A stretch of DNA of 64,000 bases from Drosophila miranda (taxonomy: Eukaryota; Arthropoda; Insecta; Diptera; Drosophilidae). Positions 47,745-56,828 of the stretch are shown piece by piece; position 1 is the first letter of the stretch; every line of letters starts with the position of its first letter. The stretch is taken from assembly GCF_003369915.1 (NCBI RefSeq), contig NW_022881614.1, positions 11,057,001 to 11,121,000 on the forward strand, written 5' to 3'. Made by a program: the position numbers and the translations under genes. Below the pieces are notes generated by a model, which worked only from the letters and a program-made list of their open reading frames with translations, was not told the origin of the DNA and did not search any database.

Positions 47745-49992
47745 TTTATTTATTTTTCTTTTTGTTGTACCTGTATGTGTAAACTGGCACTTGCACTCAC
47801 ACTCGCCCTAGGAGAGCACAACGAAATCCTCCTTACCCCTTTGCAGTAGAATTAATTGTTATGTTTTTATCTTTAGCTTATTATATATTAATTATTTTAC
47901 TCTTTTGCTCTACTTCCTCTTCCTATTCTTTTCTCCTTTCCCGTCCACTCGCACTCTCTCTCCTTCTGCGAGCGACCGAAAATATGAGCCGATCCCGCTA
48001 CCTTTCCGCTAACTCGCTCTGGCTTTTCGGTTTCGGTTCAACCACTGGAGTTCTATGACACTGCGGCACTGAGACGAGGGGTTTTTCCGTTTATAAAAAA
48101 AGTTTGATCGTAAATTGGTTTTCGTTTTCTTTTGATCTGCTCGCGATACACGACGTGCTGCTTCCCAACGGCAACTGTCTCTTTCTTCAGCTCGCTTGGC
48201 TAGCCTTGGTCGAATTATTCTCGTCTCTGCTTCGCTCTAGTTTCCCCTTGTTTATGGTTCCCCTCTGCTTTGCATTCCCCTTGCCAGGTGCATTTATGTT
48301 GAAGCGGTGCTCTTTTTGCCTTGAGATTGAACTGAGATTCGGGTAGGCCAGCCTTAGTCGAATTATTATCGCCTCTGCTGCGCTCTAGGTTCCCCTTGTT
48401 TATGGTTCCCCTCTGCTGTGCCTTCCCCTTGCCAGGTGGATTTATGTTGAAGCGGAGCTCTTTGCCTTGAGTTTTAAGTGAGGCTGGGGTGCCAAACCCG
48501 CGGATCTGCCCCAATTTAGCAATGGAATTTCTTTGCTGACTGCTTTTTATACCCGATACTCAAAATGAGTATTGGGGTATATTAGATTTGTGGCAAAAGT
48601 GGATGTGTGTAACGTCCAGAGGAATCGTTTCCGACCCCATAAAGTATATATATTCTGGATCAGCATCAATAGCCGAGTCGATTGAGCCCTGTCTGTCTGT
48701 CCGTCTGTCCGTCTGTCCGTCCGTCCGTCTGTCCGTCCCCTTCAGCGCCTAGTGCTCAAAGTCTATAAGATCTAGAGCAACGATGTTTTGGATCCAGACT
48801 TCTGTGATATGTCACTGCTACAAGTATATTTCAAAACTTCGCCCCGCCCACTTCCGTCCCCACAAAGGACGAAAATCTGTGGCATCTACATTTTTAAAGA
48901 TACGATAAAACCAAAAACGCAGAATCGTAGAGGATGACTATATGTTCTAGAGTGTAAAATCTCAACCAGATCGTATAATTATTATAGCCAGAATCAAGAA
49001 AACAATTTCATTCTTTTTTGCTCTGTCTCTCTCTAACACACAGGTTTCATGGTCGGTTTTGCCAATTGCAAAATATGAGTTCAAGGATATCAGAACCTAT
49101 AAGAGCCAGAGCAACCAAATTTGGTATCCACACTCCTGTGATATCGGACCTTGACCTTTTCATGTCCAAATTTCGCCAAACCCCCTTCCGCCCCCGCAAA
49201 GGACGAAAATCTGGGGCATCCACAAATCTCAGAGACTATTAAGGCTAGAGTAACCAAATTTGGTATCCGCACTTTTGTTAGATCTCACTATAAAACGTAT
49301 ATTTCAGAATTTCGCCACACCCCCTTCCGCCCCCACAAAGAACGAAAATCTGTTGCATCCACAATATTGCACATTCGAGAAAACTAAAAACGCAGAATCA
49401 TAGATAATGACCATATCTATCAGATTCCTGAATCTGGATCAGATCGGATCATTTTTATAGCCAATAGGAACAAATCAATTTGCAGTGGCTACGCAGCGCC
49501 CGACGTCACGCTCAGACTGATTTTCTGTCTCTCTCGCACGCACTCTTTGTCGTGTCGTTTAAGATTAGCGGCGTCTGCCGGAGGAGAGCCATACTGACTT
49601 AGTATCGGGTATAAATGTAGAGTTGCGGTGTCCGCAGCAACTCACAACGTTCCACCTCGTTTTTTCTCGTTCTAGCAGGCTCGCGCACTTTTCCGAATCT
49701 ACTTCCTGAGCTTCGCTAGAAGCTACCAGTTGGCTCAGTGTCCAAGACGAAAAAGAGCGAATGCCATTCTGCCTCGACTCTCGGACCCTACTTTCTCTGC
49801 ACGACCCTTCAACTTTCAACTTCCATTACTCTTTCCTCAGATACGATCTTTGACCTATAGGTGGCGCGTTTATTTTTCTTTTTCTTCCACCCCCAGTGCT
49901 TTTAGGACGCACAGTTGTACCTGAATTTTGGTCTGCCGAGAAGCTATCCTATTCCCCGAGTGAATTTCCCCAAAGCTACAGGGCACTTTACA
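47745..49992 (-). repeat. 5' LTR (interrupted)
   Basis: Matches the other LTR but carries an extra partial duplication near 48350-48450 and a direct-orientation Helitron-like insertion (48549-49659). It ends GGGCACTTTACA, 156 bp before the GstE12 ATG. Confidence 0.7.
48549..49659 (+). mobile_element. Helitron-like derivative, copy H (inside 5' LTR)
   Basis: Inserted in a T run between GACTGC and CTCGTTCTAG. The uninterrupted sequence is visible in the other LTR (near 40430-40450), so the ends can be read exactly: ATACCCG at the left, CACCTCG at the right, T residues on both sides. Confidence 0.85.
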
Positions 49993-50148
49993 ATTCCCGA
50001 TGGTAAGAGAGTGTTGGTGTATGCGGTTTAATATGTATTGTCTGGGCGGGGGGCTTGGGCGGCTGTTTAATGAAGTTAAGCGCGTGGGTGGCTCGGAGAG
50101 TTCGTCCAACTAATTTCATCATTTTGCCACAGTTATCCACAGTACACC
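49993..50148 (+). promoter_or_regulatory. GstE12 5' UTR / proximal region
   Basis: Short interval between the LTR end and the start codon. Acceptor-like TTTTGCCACAG and TTATCCACAG precede the ATG, suggesting a 5' UTR intron that may start upstream of the transposon block. Confidence 0.4.
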
Positions 50149-50886
50149 ATGTCGAGGCCAGCTCTCTACTATGCCACACCGAGTCCTCCCTCACGCGCCG
50201 TTGTGCTCACGGCCAAGGCGATCGGTCTTGATCTTGAACTGCGGTAAGTTCCCACAACCATAATTCCCCATATATAAACCAATTAACCGGATCCTCTCCG
50301 CCCGTACAGGCCAATTAACCTGCTGAAAGGTGAACATCTGACGCCGGAATTCATCAAAATGAACCCCCAGCACACCATCCCGACCTTGGTCGATGGGGAT
50401 GCAACTATAATCGACTCGCACTCCATCTGCGCCTATCTGGTGGAGAAATACGGAAAGGAGCAGCAGCAGCTCTATCCAAAGGACTTGGTGCAGCGCGCCA
50501 ATGTCGATGCACGTCTGCATCTGGATTCGGGTCATCTGTTCGCCCGCCTGCGTTTCCTATACGAGCCGATCCTATACTTCGGTTCGACGGACTGTTCCAT
50601 TGACAAGATTGCCTACATTCAAAAGTGCTACGAGATTCTGGAGGGTTTCCTCAAGGAGCAGCCCTACTTGTGCGGCACTGATCTGACCATTGCCGACTTC
50701 TGTGCCGTGGCCACAGTCACTTCGGTGAACGATGCTGCTCCGATTGATGAGTTCAAGTTCCCCAAGGTAAACGCCTGGCTGAAGCGTCTTGCGGAGCTTC
50801 CCTACTACCAGGAGGTGAACAGAGATGGGGCCGACGAGCTGAAGGCCATTTTCAAAGCCAAGTTGGCCGAGAATCGCGGCAAGTAG
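50149..50886 (+). CDS. GstE12: Glutathione S-transferase, Epsilon class (GstE12-like)
   Basis: Exon 1 50149-50243, intron 50244-50309 (66 bp), exon 2 50310-50886; 223 residues. The N-terminal thioredoxin fold begins MSRPALYYATPSPPSRAV, with the Epsilon-class serine near residue 12. NPQHTIPTL follows (the cis-proline and glutathione site), then DSHSICAYL. The C-terminal helical domain contains TIADFCAVAT. It is a cytosolic enzyme conjugating glutathione to electrophiles and lipid peroxidation products; Epsilon GSTs are often linked to insecticide metabolism. The frame is intact. A polyadenylation signal (AATAAA) lies at 50946-50951. The LTR element sits immediately upstream. Confidence 0.88.
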
Positions 50887-50951
50887 TTCCCCTAGCGACC
50901 ACTTATCCAATCTTCTATGTCTACACATACATTTATCTATGCTTGAATAAA

Positions 50952-51632
50952 CGGATTTAGTTTTGCAACCCCATGGGGTATATGGAATACGACAAATTAC
51001 AGCAACTTTGATCGGTATTTTATTACATTCTTAGCTTACATTTAGCAACAATTACTTAGAGATAAAGCAAATGGAAAACGTCTTGAATGGATCGGAAACG
51101 AAACGCTAAAAGGCAGGGCGGTGTTTGGTCTGTTCAATATTCTGCTGCTCGTAGATATCCTCTTGGATAGGTGTATGTGTATGGTAACCATCCTATTGAG
51201 TCGGTAAAATATACACCTACACGATGCTAACGATGGTTATGTTTTGGTTTTTTTTCTTTTTTAAATTTATAATGAACGAAACCAGATATAAAATATAACT
51301 AGAACATTTTTTAATGCAATAGCAAAGGCTGGCCTGGGAATGGGGTTGTTGTATGGTTTTCAACTGGGAAGCCGGGGTTACTGGAAGGTAGGAGAGTGCA
51401 TCGTCATCAATCTATTACATTAAGCACCCAACGCCTGCTGTCTGGAATCAAGAGTCAATGTACGAGCACTTCAGTTGTGGCTGCTGCTGCTGCTGCTGGT
51501 ACTGGTTGTGTTACATGCTTATAAAAATATGGGTAAACAGACTATCACGATCCACGTTCATGCGTACACACTCTCTCAGACATTCACACTGTTACACAAA
51601 GCTCTATTACATAAAGCCGTCTATGTGTGACC
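50952..51632. other. Spacer between GstE12 and the NEURL2-like gene
   Basis: Mostly AT-rich, with a short CTG-type triplet run near 51482-51496. It should hold the 3' UTR of the minus-strand NEURL2-like gene. No other feature is recognised. Confidence 0.45.
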
Positions 51633-52647
51633 CTAATCTCGGTGCAGCAGGAATCTTTTAATGCTTTCCGGCAGTGGCAGGTCGTCAACCGCATCCTCTG
51701 GGACGTGCTCCAGGATTACATTGCGGCAGGCGCTTTGCAGGGACAAAACTGCGGAATCGAACAAGTAGATGGTTATAAATATACGGAAAAACATGGATCG
51801 ATTCACAGCACTTACTGCCATCGAGCTGGATGATGCGGATCTGCTTGGTGGTACCGTACACATCGATAACAACAAACAGGGGGGCCATATTCAAGGGAAT
51901 TTCCCTGGCGACTGGTCCACGGGACACACCATTAATGATGAAATGAAGCTCGCCCCTGGACGGGCAGTTGGTTGTAGGCACGTAAATGATGCCGATGCGC
52001 GAGCCTGTGTCAGTGAGCAGAATGTCAGAGTTTCCTTTGCCCATGGCCGGACGCAGCAGTCTTTTTGGCAGCAGGCCACGCGGTGTCTTTATATGCGGGG
52101 CATCGCCCAGTAGGTTTCCTAAGAGAGCAGGCGTTACCAAAAGCTTCACTGCATCAATGGCCGTCTACTCACTGTGTGACTGACTATAGGTCTCCGGCTC
52201 GATTATGTCGACGGGCTCCTGCCGCTGATTCATATCGAACTTGGAGATCGGATAAATCCAGCTGTTGCCCATATTGGCCAGGTCGGGCAGAGCAAAGTGC
52301 GGAAGGCCCTCGGCGCTTGCCTCAATCACATTGGGAGTCAGCTCGGTGAGGCCCAGGCGCATGTGGCCCGACCATCCGCGCTCTATCTGCTCAATCTCAA
52401 TTAGGAATATGTCGCCCGGCGCCAGCGGTCGCTCCGAGAAAGCCAATGCATCAGCGAAGCTCGCCCTGCGATACGCGACGGTAGCATCGTCATCGAGCTG
52501 GATGTTTGACCCATGATAGGGATGGAAACGGCTGATCTGGCGCTTCAGACTGCCCACACTGTTCGACAGCGGATGCTGGTGCGGCGGCTCCGCGTCTGTT
52601 GGCCCATCGAGCTGGGCCGCCTGGTCCTGATTCTGGGCGGCTTCCAT
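51633..52647 (-). CDS. NEURL2-like protein (Neuralized repeat plus SOCS box)
   Basis: Three exons on the minus strand: 52173-52647, 51816-52118 and 51633-51748, with introns of 54 and 67 bp. The N-terminus is Gln/Pro-rich. The Neuralized homology repeat begins near [12 protein letters not shown] and includes [25 protein letters not shown] and [14 protein letters not shown]. The last exon encodes a SOCS-box-like end ([21 protein letters not shown]). NEURL2 (Ozz in mammals) is a substrate receptor of Cullin-type ubiquitin ligases. It is probably the fly orthologue (CG3894, from memory). The frame is intact, and it is divergently arranged with the mS37 gene, 475 bp start to start. Confidence 0.85.
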
Positions 52648-53122
52648 GACGCGTGGGCGTTAATAACTGGCGGTCAAGTTATGGCCTGTACTTCTTGACC
52701 TTCCTTTCCGTGCTATTATTTACCCTTTTTCGTATATATGTATCTATGTACATATATACATATGTATGTACATATATCTCGAAGCAGTGCTGCGAGCTAC
52801 GACAAAATCTGATAGTGCTGGTTAGGTTATCATTAAAAATTGTTAAAAAAAAGGGTAAAATGTTTCCAAAAAGATTATTTTGGTATTGGTCTTATCATCC
52901 GAAGAGGTTTGTTTTTAATTTTTGATTTAATTTGTTTTAATCTAAAACATCCATGTCGCGATACTTATCGAAAAGAGGAGGCAAATCATCGCATAGTATC
53001 GCATTGCTTGACGTAACCGGAACAGCTGATCTGAATAACGCAGAAAAGGAATATTATTTGTAAAACTTGTATTTATTTGACTAAAAAGGAGTGAATTGAG
53101 TGACTTGGTGTTTTCCGTAGAA
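52648..53122. promoter_or_regulatory. Shared promoter region of the NEURL2-like and mS37 genes
   Basis: Divergent intergenic interval. TATCG-containing repeats (CGATACTTATCG at about 52960, AGTATCGCAT near 52996) resemble DRE-type housekeeping promoter elements. A CATATATACATATGTATG run lies near 52750. Confidence 0.4.
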
Positions 53123-53485
53123 ATGCGCATTCCCGGAACCCTCTATGCAGCACGTGGCCGCGCTCCCCAGAGCGAGAAGGATGTACCATTCCAGGAGATT
53201 CTGCCGCTGCGCCTGAAGAACACGGTGAGCGGCAAGGCAGACTCTGGATCGGATGTGGCTTGTCTGCAGGAGATGGGCATGCTCTTCGCCTGCATGAAGG
53301 ACAACGAGTTCGTGGAAAAGTACTGCCACAAAGAGATACAGCAGTTCCAGAACTGCTTCAAGTGCTACATGGACCGCAAGTTTGAGGCCAAGAAAACCGT
53401 CAACCAAGGAGTCGTGCAGCCGGGCAACAACCTTAACTATAAGCAACTGAACAAGTACATGCGTCGCTTCCCCAATCCCGTCTAG
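53123..53485 (+). CDS. mRpS37: Mitochondrial small-subunit ribosomal protein mS37 (CHCHD1)
   Basis: Single-exon ORF of 120 residues. The ATG at 53123 (MRIPGTLYAARGR) is chosen because no upstream ATG lies in frame. It has a twin CX9C coiled-coil-helix domain (CLQEMGMLFAC and CHKEIQQFQNC), the mark of proteins imported through the Mia40 pathway. CHCHD1 is the mS37 subunit of metazoan mitoribosomes. It is convergent with the SAPCD2-like gene, the stops being 84 bp apart. The frame is intact. Confidence 0.82.
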   Translation: MRIPGTLYAARGRAPQSEKDVPFQEILPLRLKNTVSGKADSGSDVACLQEMGMLFACMKDNEFVEKYCHKEIQQFQNCFKCYMDRKFEAKKTVNQGVVQPGNNLNYKQLNKYMRRFPNPV

Positions 53486-53569
53486 AGTAGACTGTTGAGC
53501 CATTTAATAATACATACACTATTTACAAAGTAGTCGAAGACTTATTCCCATTATTATTCTAGTTCTTCC

Positions 53570-54819
53570 CTAGTATACCACATCGGCGTCGCCCAGGCCC
53601 GCAGAAGACTGGCTCTCGGTGGAGGGCTGGCTGAGGACGAAATTGGACATGGCACGCATATTGTGGAGCTGCTGGAGCTGGTGTGGATGCTGCTGCTGCT
53701 GATCGTACAGATTGCCGCGTTCTAGCAGATCGGAGAGCTTGGACGGCATTGCTAGATTGATATGCAGCGGATAGCCGCCATGTTCCCATCTGTCGGCCAG
53801 AATGGCCATGCTGCGATTCGCCTCCAGAACGCGTGCCCGCTGGAAGTTGAGGCGCTCTTGCTGCAGCTCCGACCATTGATCCTGCAGTGGATAGAATGGA
53901 AAATCAAATTTGGAAGAATACAAGAGCCTTGTTTTACTCACGAATCTGGTGCCGAGTCGTCCGAAATACTTGATCTGCTCCTGCACGTTGAGCACCTGCT
54001 GCATGTACCAGTCCCGCGCCATCTCCACCCCGTCCAGGCCAAACAGCAGCAGCTCCCGCTGCTCCTCCAGCTGCTTGAGCCGCTTCAGCATATTGTAGTC
54101 GATGCCGTGCTGGAGCGTGTGTCTGCGGGACTCGCGCCGCTTGCTGCTCGACTTCTTCGGTGGCAGGGCCAGGTTCCAGTCGGTGGCCGAGGCCGAGGTG
54201 GAGGATGATCCACCATCCGCGGATCCGCGATGCTTGAATTGTTCGCGGGCGGTCTTTAGCTTTAGCAACTTATGCTTGACTGTACCCGCATTTGCATCCC
54301 GCTCGCTGTGCATAAGATTCAGCTGCCAATTCTGGAGGGCGTGGCGAATGTCCGCCTTGCCCAAAGCCGGAGGAGACGTGGCCACGGATGCTGCCTGACG
54401 CGGAGGCTCGGGCGGTGGTGCTGGCGATCCGTACTCCAGATCAGCGCCCGGGCTTTGGCGCTGTGATCGAGGCCGAATCTTTGCTTCGCTCATCTGTTGC
54501 TGATTGCGCCGCAGGCATAGCTTCAGGCCGGCACAGAAACGTTCGAAGGAGAGAAGCCCACAGCTGGGTGTGACCCGGCGCAGAGATTCCAGGACCCCGC
54601 GCGGCAGTCCCTTCGACCCATCGTCCTGCCAACCCTTTTCGATGTCACGTAGCCGCTCTGCTTGTCGTCCAGTATGTCGAAGAGCTTCTTCATGGACAGC
54701 ACGAATTGCTTGGGCAGCGCATCCATTTCCAGGGACTGTCCTTGGCTGGGACTGTTTCCATTGAGAGCATCGCTAGTGTTGAGGGCCAGCATGCTGGTGC
54801 TAGTGTTCTGCCGCAGCAT
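53570..54819 (-). CDS. SAPCD2-like (suppressor APC domain) protein, with a probable frame lesion
   Basis: Start ATG at 54819 just after an acceptor (CTCTCTTTCAG); the stop is at 53570-53572. The N-terminus has an EF-hand-like helix pair (LFDILDDKQSGYV, then EKGWQDD and LPRGVLESLRRV), as in vertebrate SAPCD2. The conserved centre (LLFGLDGVEMARDWYMQQV) is the suppressor-APC coiled-coil domain. A 60-bp intron at 53882-53941, a multiple of three, is open if retained. Near 54645-54652 the frame changes between GYV and the expected RDIEKGW. Comparison with the vertebrate spacing suggests about 10 bases are missing. SAPCD2 proteins act in cortical polarity and spindle orientation. A 5' UTR exon probably ends at 55406. 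Confidence 0.7.
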
Positions 54820-55405
54820 CTTCCTCTGAAAGAGAGACCCAAAATGGAAAGTGTGTACTCGGATTATGGATGGTCCCACACAGTGGACTCAATGCATAAC
54901 TTGAATATTCATGTGAGCCCATTTGGATCTTTCATGATTCAGTCAGCGAACGTAGTCTAAGACGTAGACAGAGGTGGAGATGTTGATGGACTGTATGATG
55001 GGAAAACCAAAGAGAATTGCCTAATCCATGGCTCACATCATCTTCCAAAAGGAAAGACTCACGCCCTGAACTTTTTTATACCGTTGCTAAAGGCACTAGT
55101 GTTTCTTGACGGACTTATAGGGCACACAAGAAAGGTTATTCGCCTTTCAAAAGTTTGCACTGTAAAATCATAAAACTGTCACAGTACCATTCTGCAATAG
55201 TATCTAAAGCTACGGCCTCCTTTTCCTGCTTTATTTCATATTTTTTCCCATTGTATTCGATTGTTTATAAACAAAAACTTCACTCAGAATCCAAATGCTT
55301 TTCCGAAGTTTCCGTAGTTTCCACCTACAAATTGGATTTAAATTTCTCCCAAGCCTAGGCTCTTAAAAAACCAATACTTTTTGGCATTATTGTACGAGTA
55401 CTTAC
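54820..55405 (-). other. Probable 5' UTR intron of the SAPCD2-like gene
   Basis: On the minus strand a donor (AAG|GTAAGT) at 55405 pairs with the acceptor at 54829. No coding exon is seen inside. An untranslated exon probably extends upstream from 55406. Confidence 0.5.
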
Positions 55406-56078
55406 CTTAAGCTATGCGGAAATGTATCCACCAATTCAGAGTGCGATTCTGTGTGGCAGCCTTTTGAGGCCGTTCGTCAAGGCTTTGCACAAGTTTTGCA
55501 CCTATTTTCGAGTGGTGGTAGTGGTGGCTCTAATGTGTATGTAATGCACTTCCTGTGCGGCGTCGCTTCAGTTCGGTCCAGCTCCCGGCCAAAACACCCA
55601 AACCCAACCGACTGGTTGTGCTGTTGACTGCACACTCGACTATGGGTCTCGAGACTGCGGCGGGCACGCATGCTCAACTGGTTGAATGGCGGCGGGACTG
55701 GTTTCGTTTCTGTTGTTGCTTTTTTCGGTGGAACTTTCAAACACAACACACACAGATACTCACGAAGAGCATAATGACCCTGTAGAACCAAAGGGGTCAA
55801 TTGACCCCCCTCTCGAACTAGTTCTGCGCTGCTTACCGCGCAACTAGCTACGCAAATAGTTACGCGGGAAGCGAACGCGGACCAGGTCTTCGTCGACTAC
55901 AATGTACTAGCTCTGTAACTAGTTACGCGGGAAGCGAACGCGGACCAGTCGAAAAAGAACCGAAAAACGAAGCCGCCTTCGTTTTGTTTTCGAAGTCGGC
56001 AAATAACCGCAATTCCCTGGAGTTGCAGTGCCCACTCAGTTATATTTTACCGAGCCACGCCATGCAATAAGCACCGAA
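55406..56078. other. Upstream region with direct repeats and a palindrome
   Basis: A perfect 16-bp palindrome GGGGTCAATTGACCCC is at 55793-55808. A 29-bp direct repeat (starting TAGTTACGCGGGAAGCGAAC) is at 55857-55885 and 55920-55948, with several CTAGTTA motifs around it. Similar CTAG-rich repeats resume after the Jockey insertion (61440-61740), so they were once continuous. This is likely regulatory or repeat DNA. Confidence 0.4.
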
Positions 56079-56345
56079 ATGGTAAGTTAATCGTGATATT
56101 TTACTGTAGTTGCGCTCGTGGAATGAACTGGAGGAAAAAATAAAATTAAATAGGGACATTTATGTAAGTAAATCTAAACTCTAAATTGTATGACTTTTTT
56201 CTCTGTCTTATCTTTATATTTTTATGTTTCACTTACAGATAACAGCAATGAAATCAATTCTCCAGCCAGCTGGCCTCTTGAGCGGCTTGAACTTTATTTT
56301 GAGTGAGGACATTGTTCTGGCATATAACGTCGATGGGGTCCTAAT
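56079..56345 (+). pseudogene. Small spliced ORF or gene remnant, unrecognised
   Basis: An ATG directly followed by a strong donor (ATG|GTAAGT, 56079-56081) and an acceptor (CACTTACAG) before 56239 would give an in-frame peptide (MITAMKSILQPAGLL..., then LSEDIVLAYNVDG). It shifts frame near 56333 in a G run. In the next frame a basic tail reads DEPPENTVRKAMQRMKKRVF and ends at about 56442. YNVDG followed by a basic tail recalls DUF4806-type fly proteins, but this is weak. It is probably a decayed or mis-sequenced small gene. Confidence 0.25.
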
Positions 56346-56504
56346 AGCGATGAGCCCCCCGAAAACACTGTACGGAAGGCAATGCAAAGGATGAAGAAAA
56401 GGGTGTTTAAAAAGAAGTATCTTGCCAAAAACCAGGAGTAGGCTAAGCATCATATAATTAAAAATTATTCGTTATATTGAAAGACATTGTGTTTTTATTT
56501 TTGT

Positions 56505-56514
56505 ATTATTCCAG
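56505..56514. repeat. Target-site duplication of the Jockey-like element, left copy
   Basis: ATTATTCCAG, repeated exactly at 61430-61439. Confidence 0.85.
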
Positions 56515-56828
56515 TCAGTTCTTTCCATACATTCGTCGAAGACGGACGTGTCGCGCATTGAAGTTTCTAAATAATCGCAAAGAGCATTCTGTGTGCTTAT
56601 CTCGCACGAGAATCTATTTTTAGACCCTGCGTAGCGGTGTCGGTAACACGAGAACAACAAAGAACAGTAAGCGAAGTAAGCTGTCGTACAGCGGGCAAGC
56701 TTTTGCCCTCGGCCTGCGCGCAGCCGCAAACGAAGGGCAACAAAAGCTCAACTTTTCTTAGTAGCAAGAATTCTTGATGCTAGGCAATCACAAATTTGTA
56801 ACAAGCAAATTTCGTGAAGTGCCAAAAA

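Larger units (their letters stand above)
39813..49992 (-). mobile_element. Decayed Gypsy-type LTR retrotransposon with nested Helitron-like insertions
   Basis: LTR-like direct repeats are 39813-40526 plus 41648-41890 (3' LTR on the minus strand) and 47745-48548 plus 49660-49992 (5' LTR). Each is interrupted by a different Helitron-like copy. A polypurine tract (GGCAGGGGGGAA on the minus strand) precedes the 3' LTR at about 41891-41904, and the LTR begins TGTAAAGTGCCC. Gag and Pol lie between on the minus strand. The primer-binding region is displaced by two tandem Helitron-like copies. The left LTR boundary is uncertain because both LTRs abut Helitron-like ends. No target-site duplication could be confirmed. 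Confidence 0.82.

Noticed and set aside
49060-49390. Small frames inside Helitron-like copies (about 60-99 codons)
   Set aside because: They recur in different frames among copies with no conserved protein; the elements appear non-coding.
51482-51496. CTG triplet run as a coding poly-Leu/Ala tract
   Set aside because: Too short, in a spacer, with no supporting exon structure.
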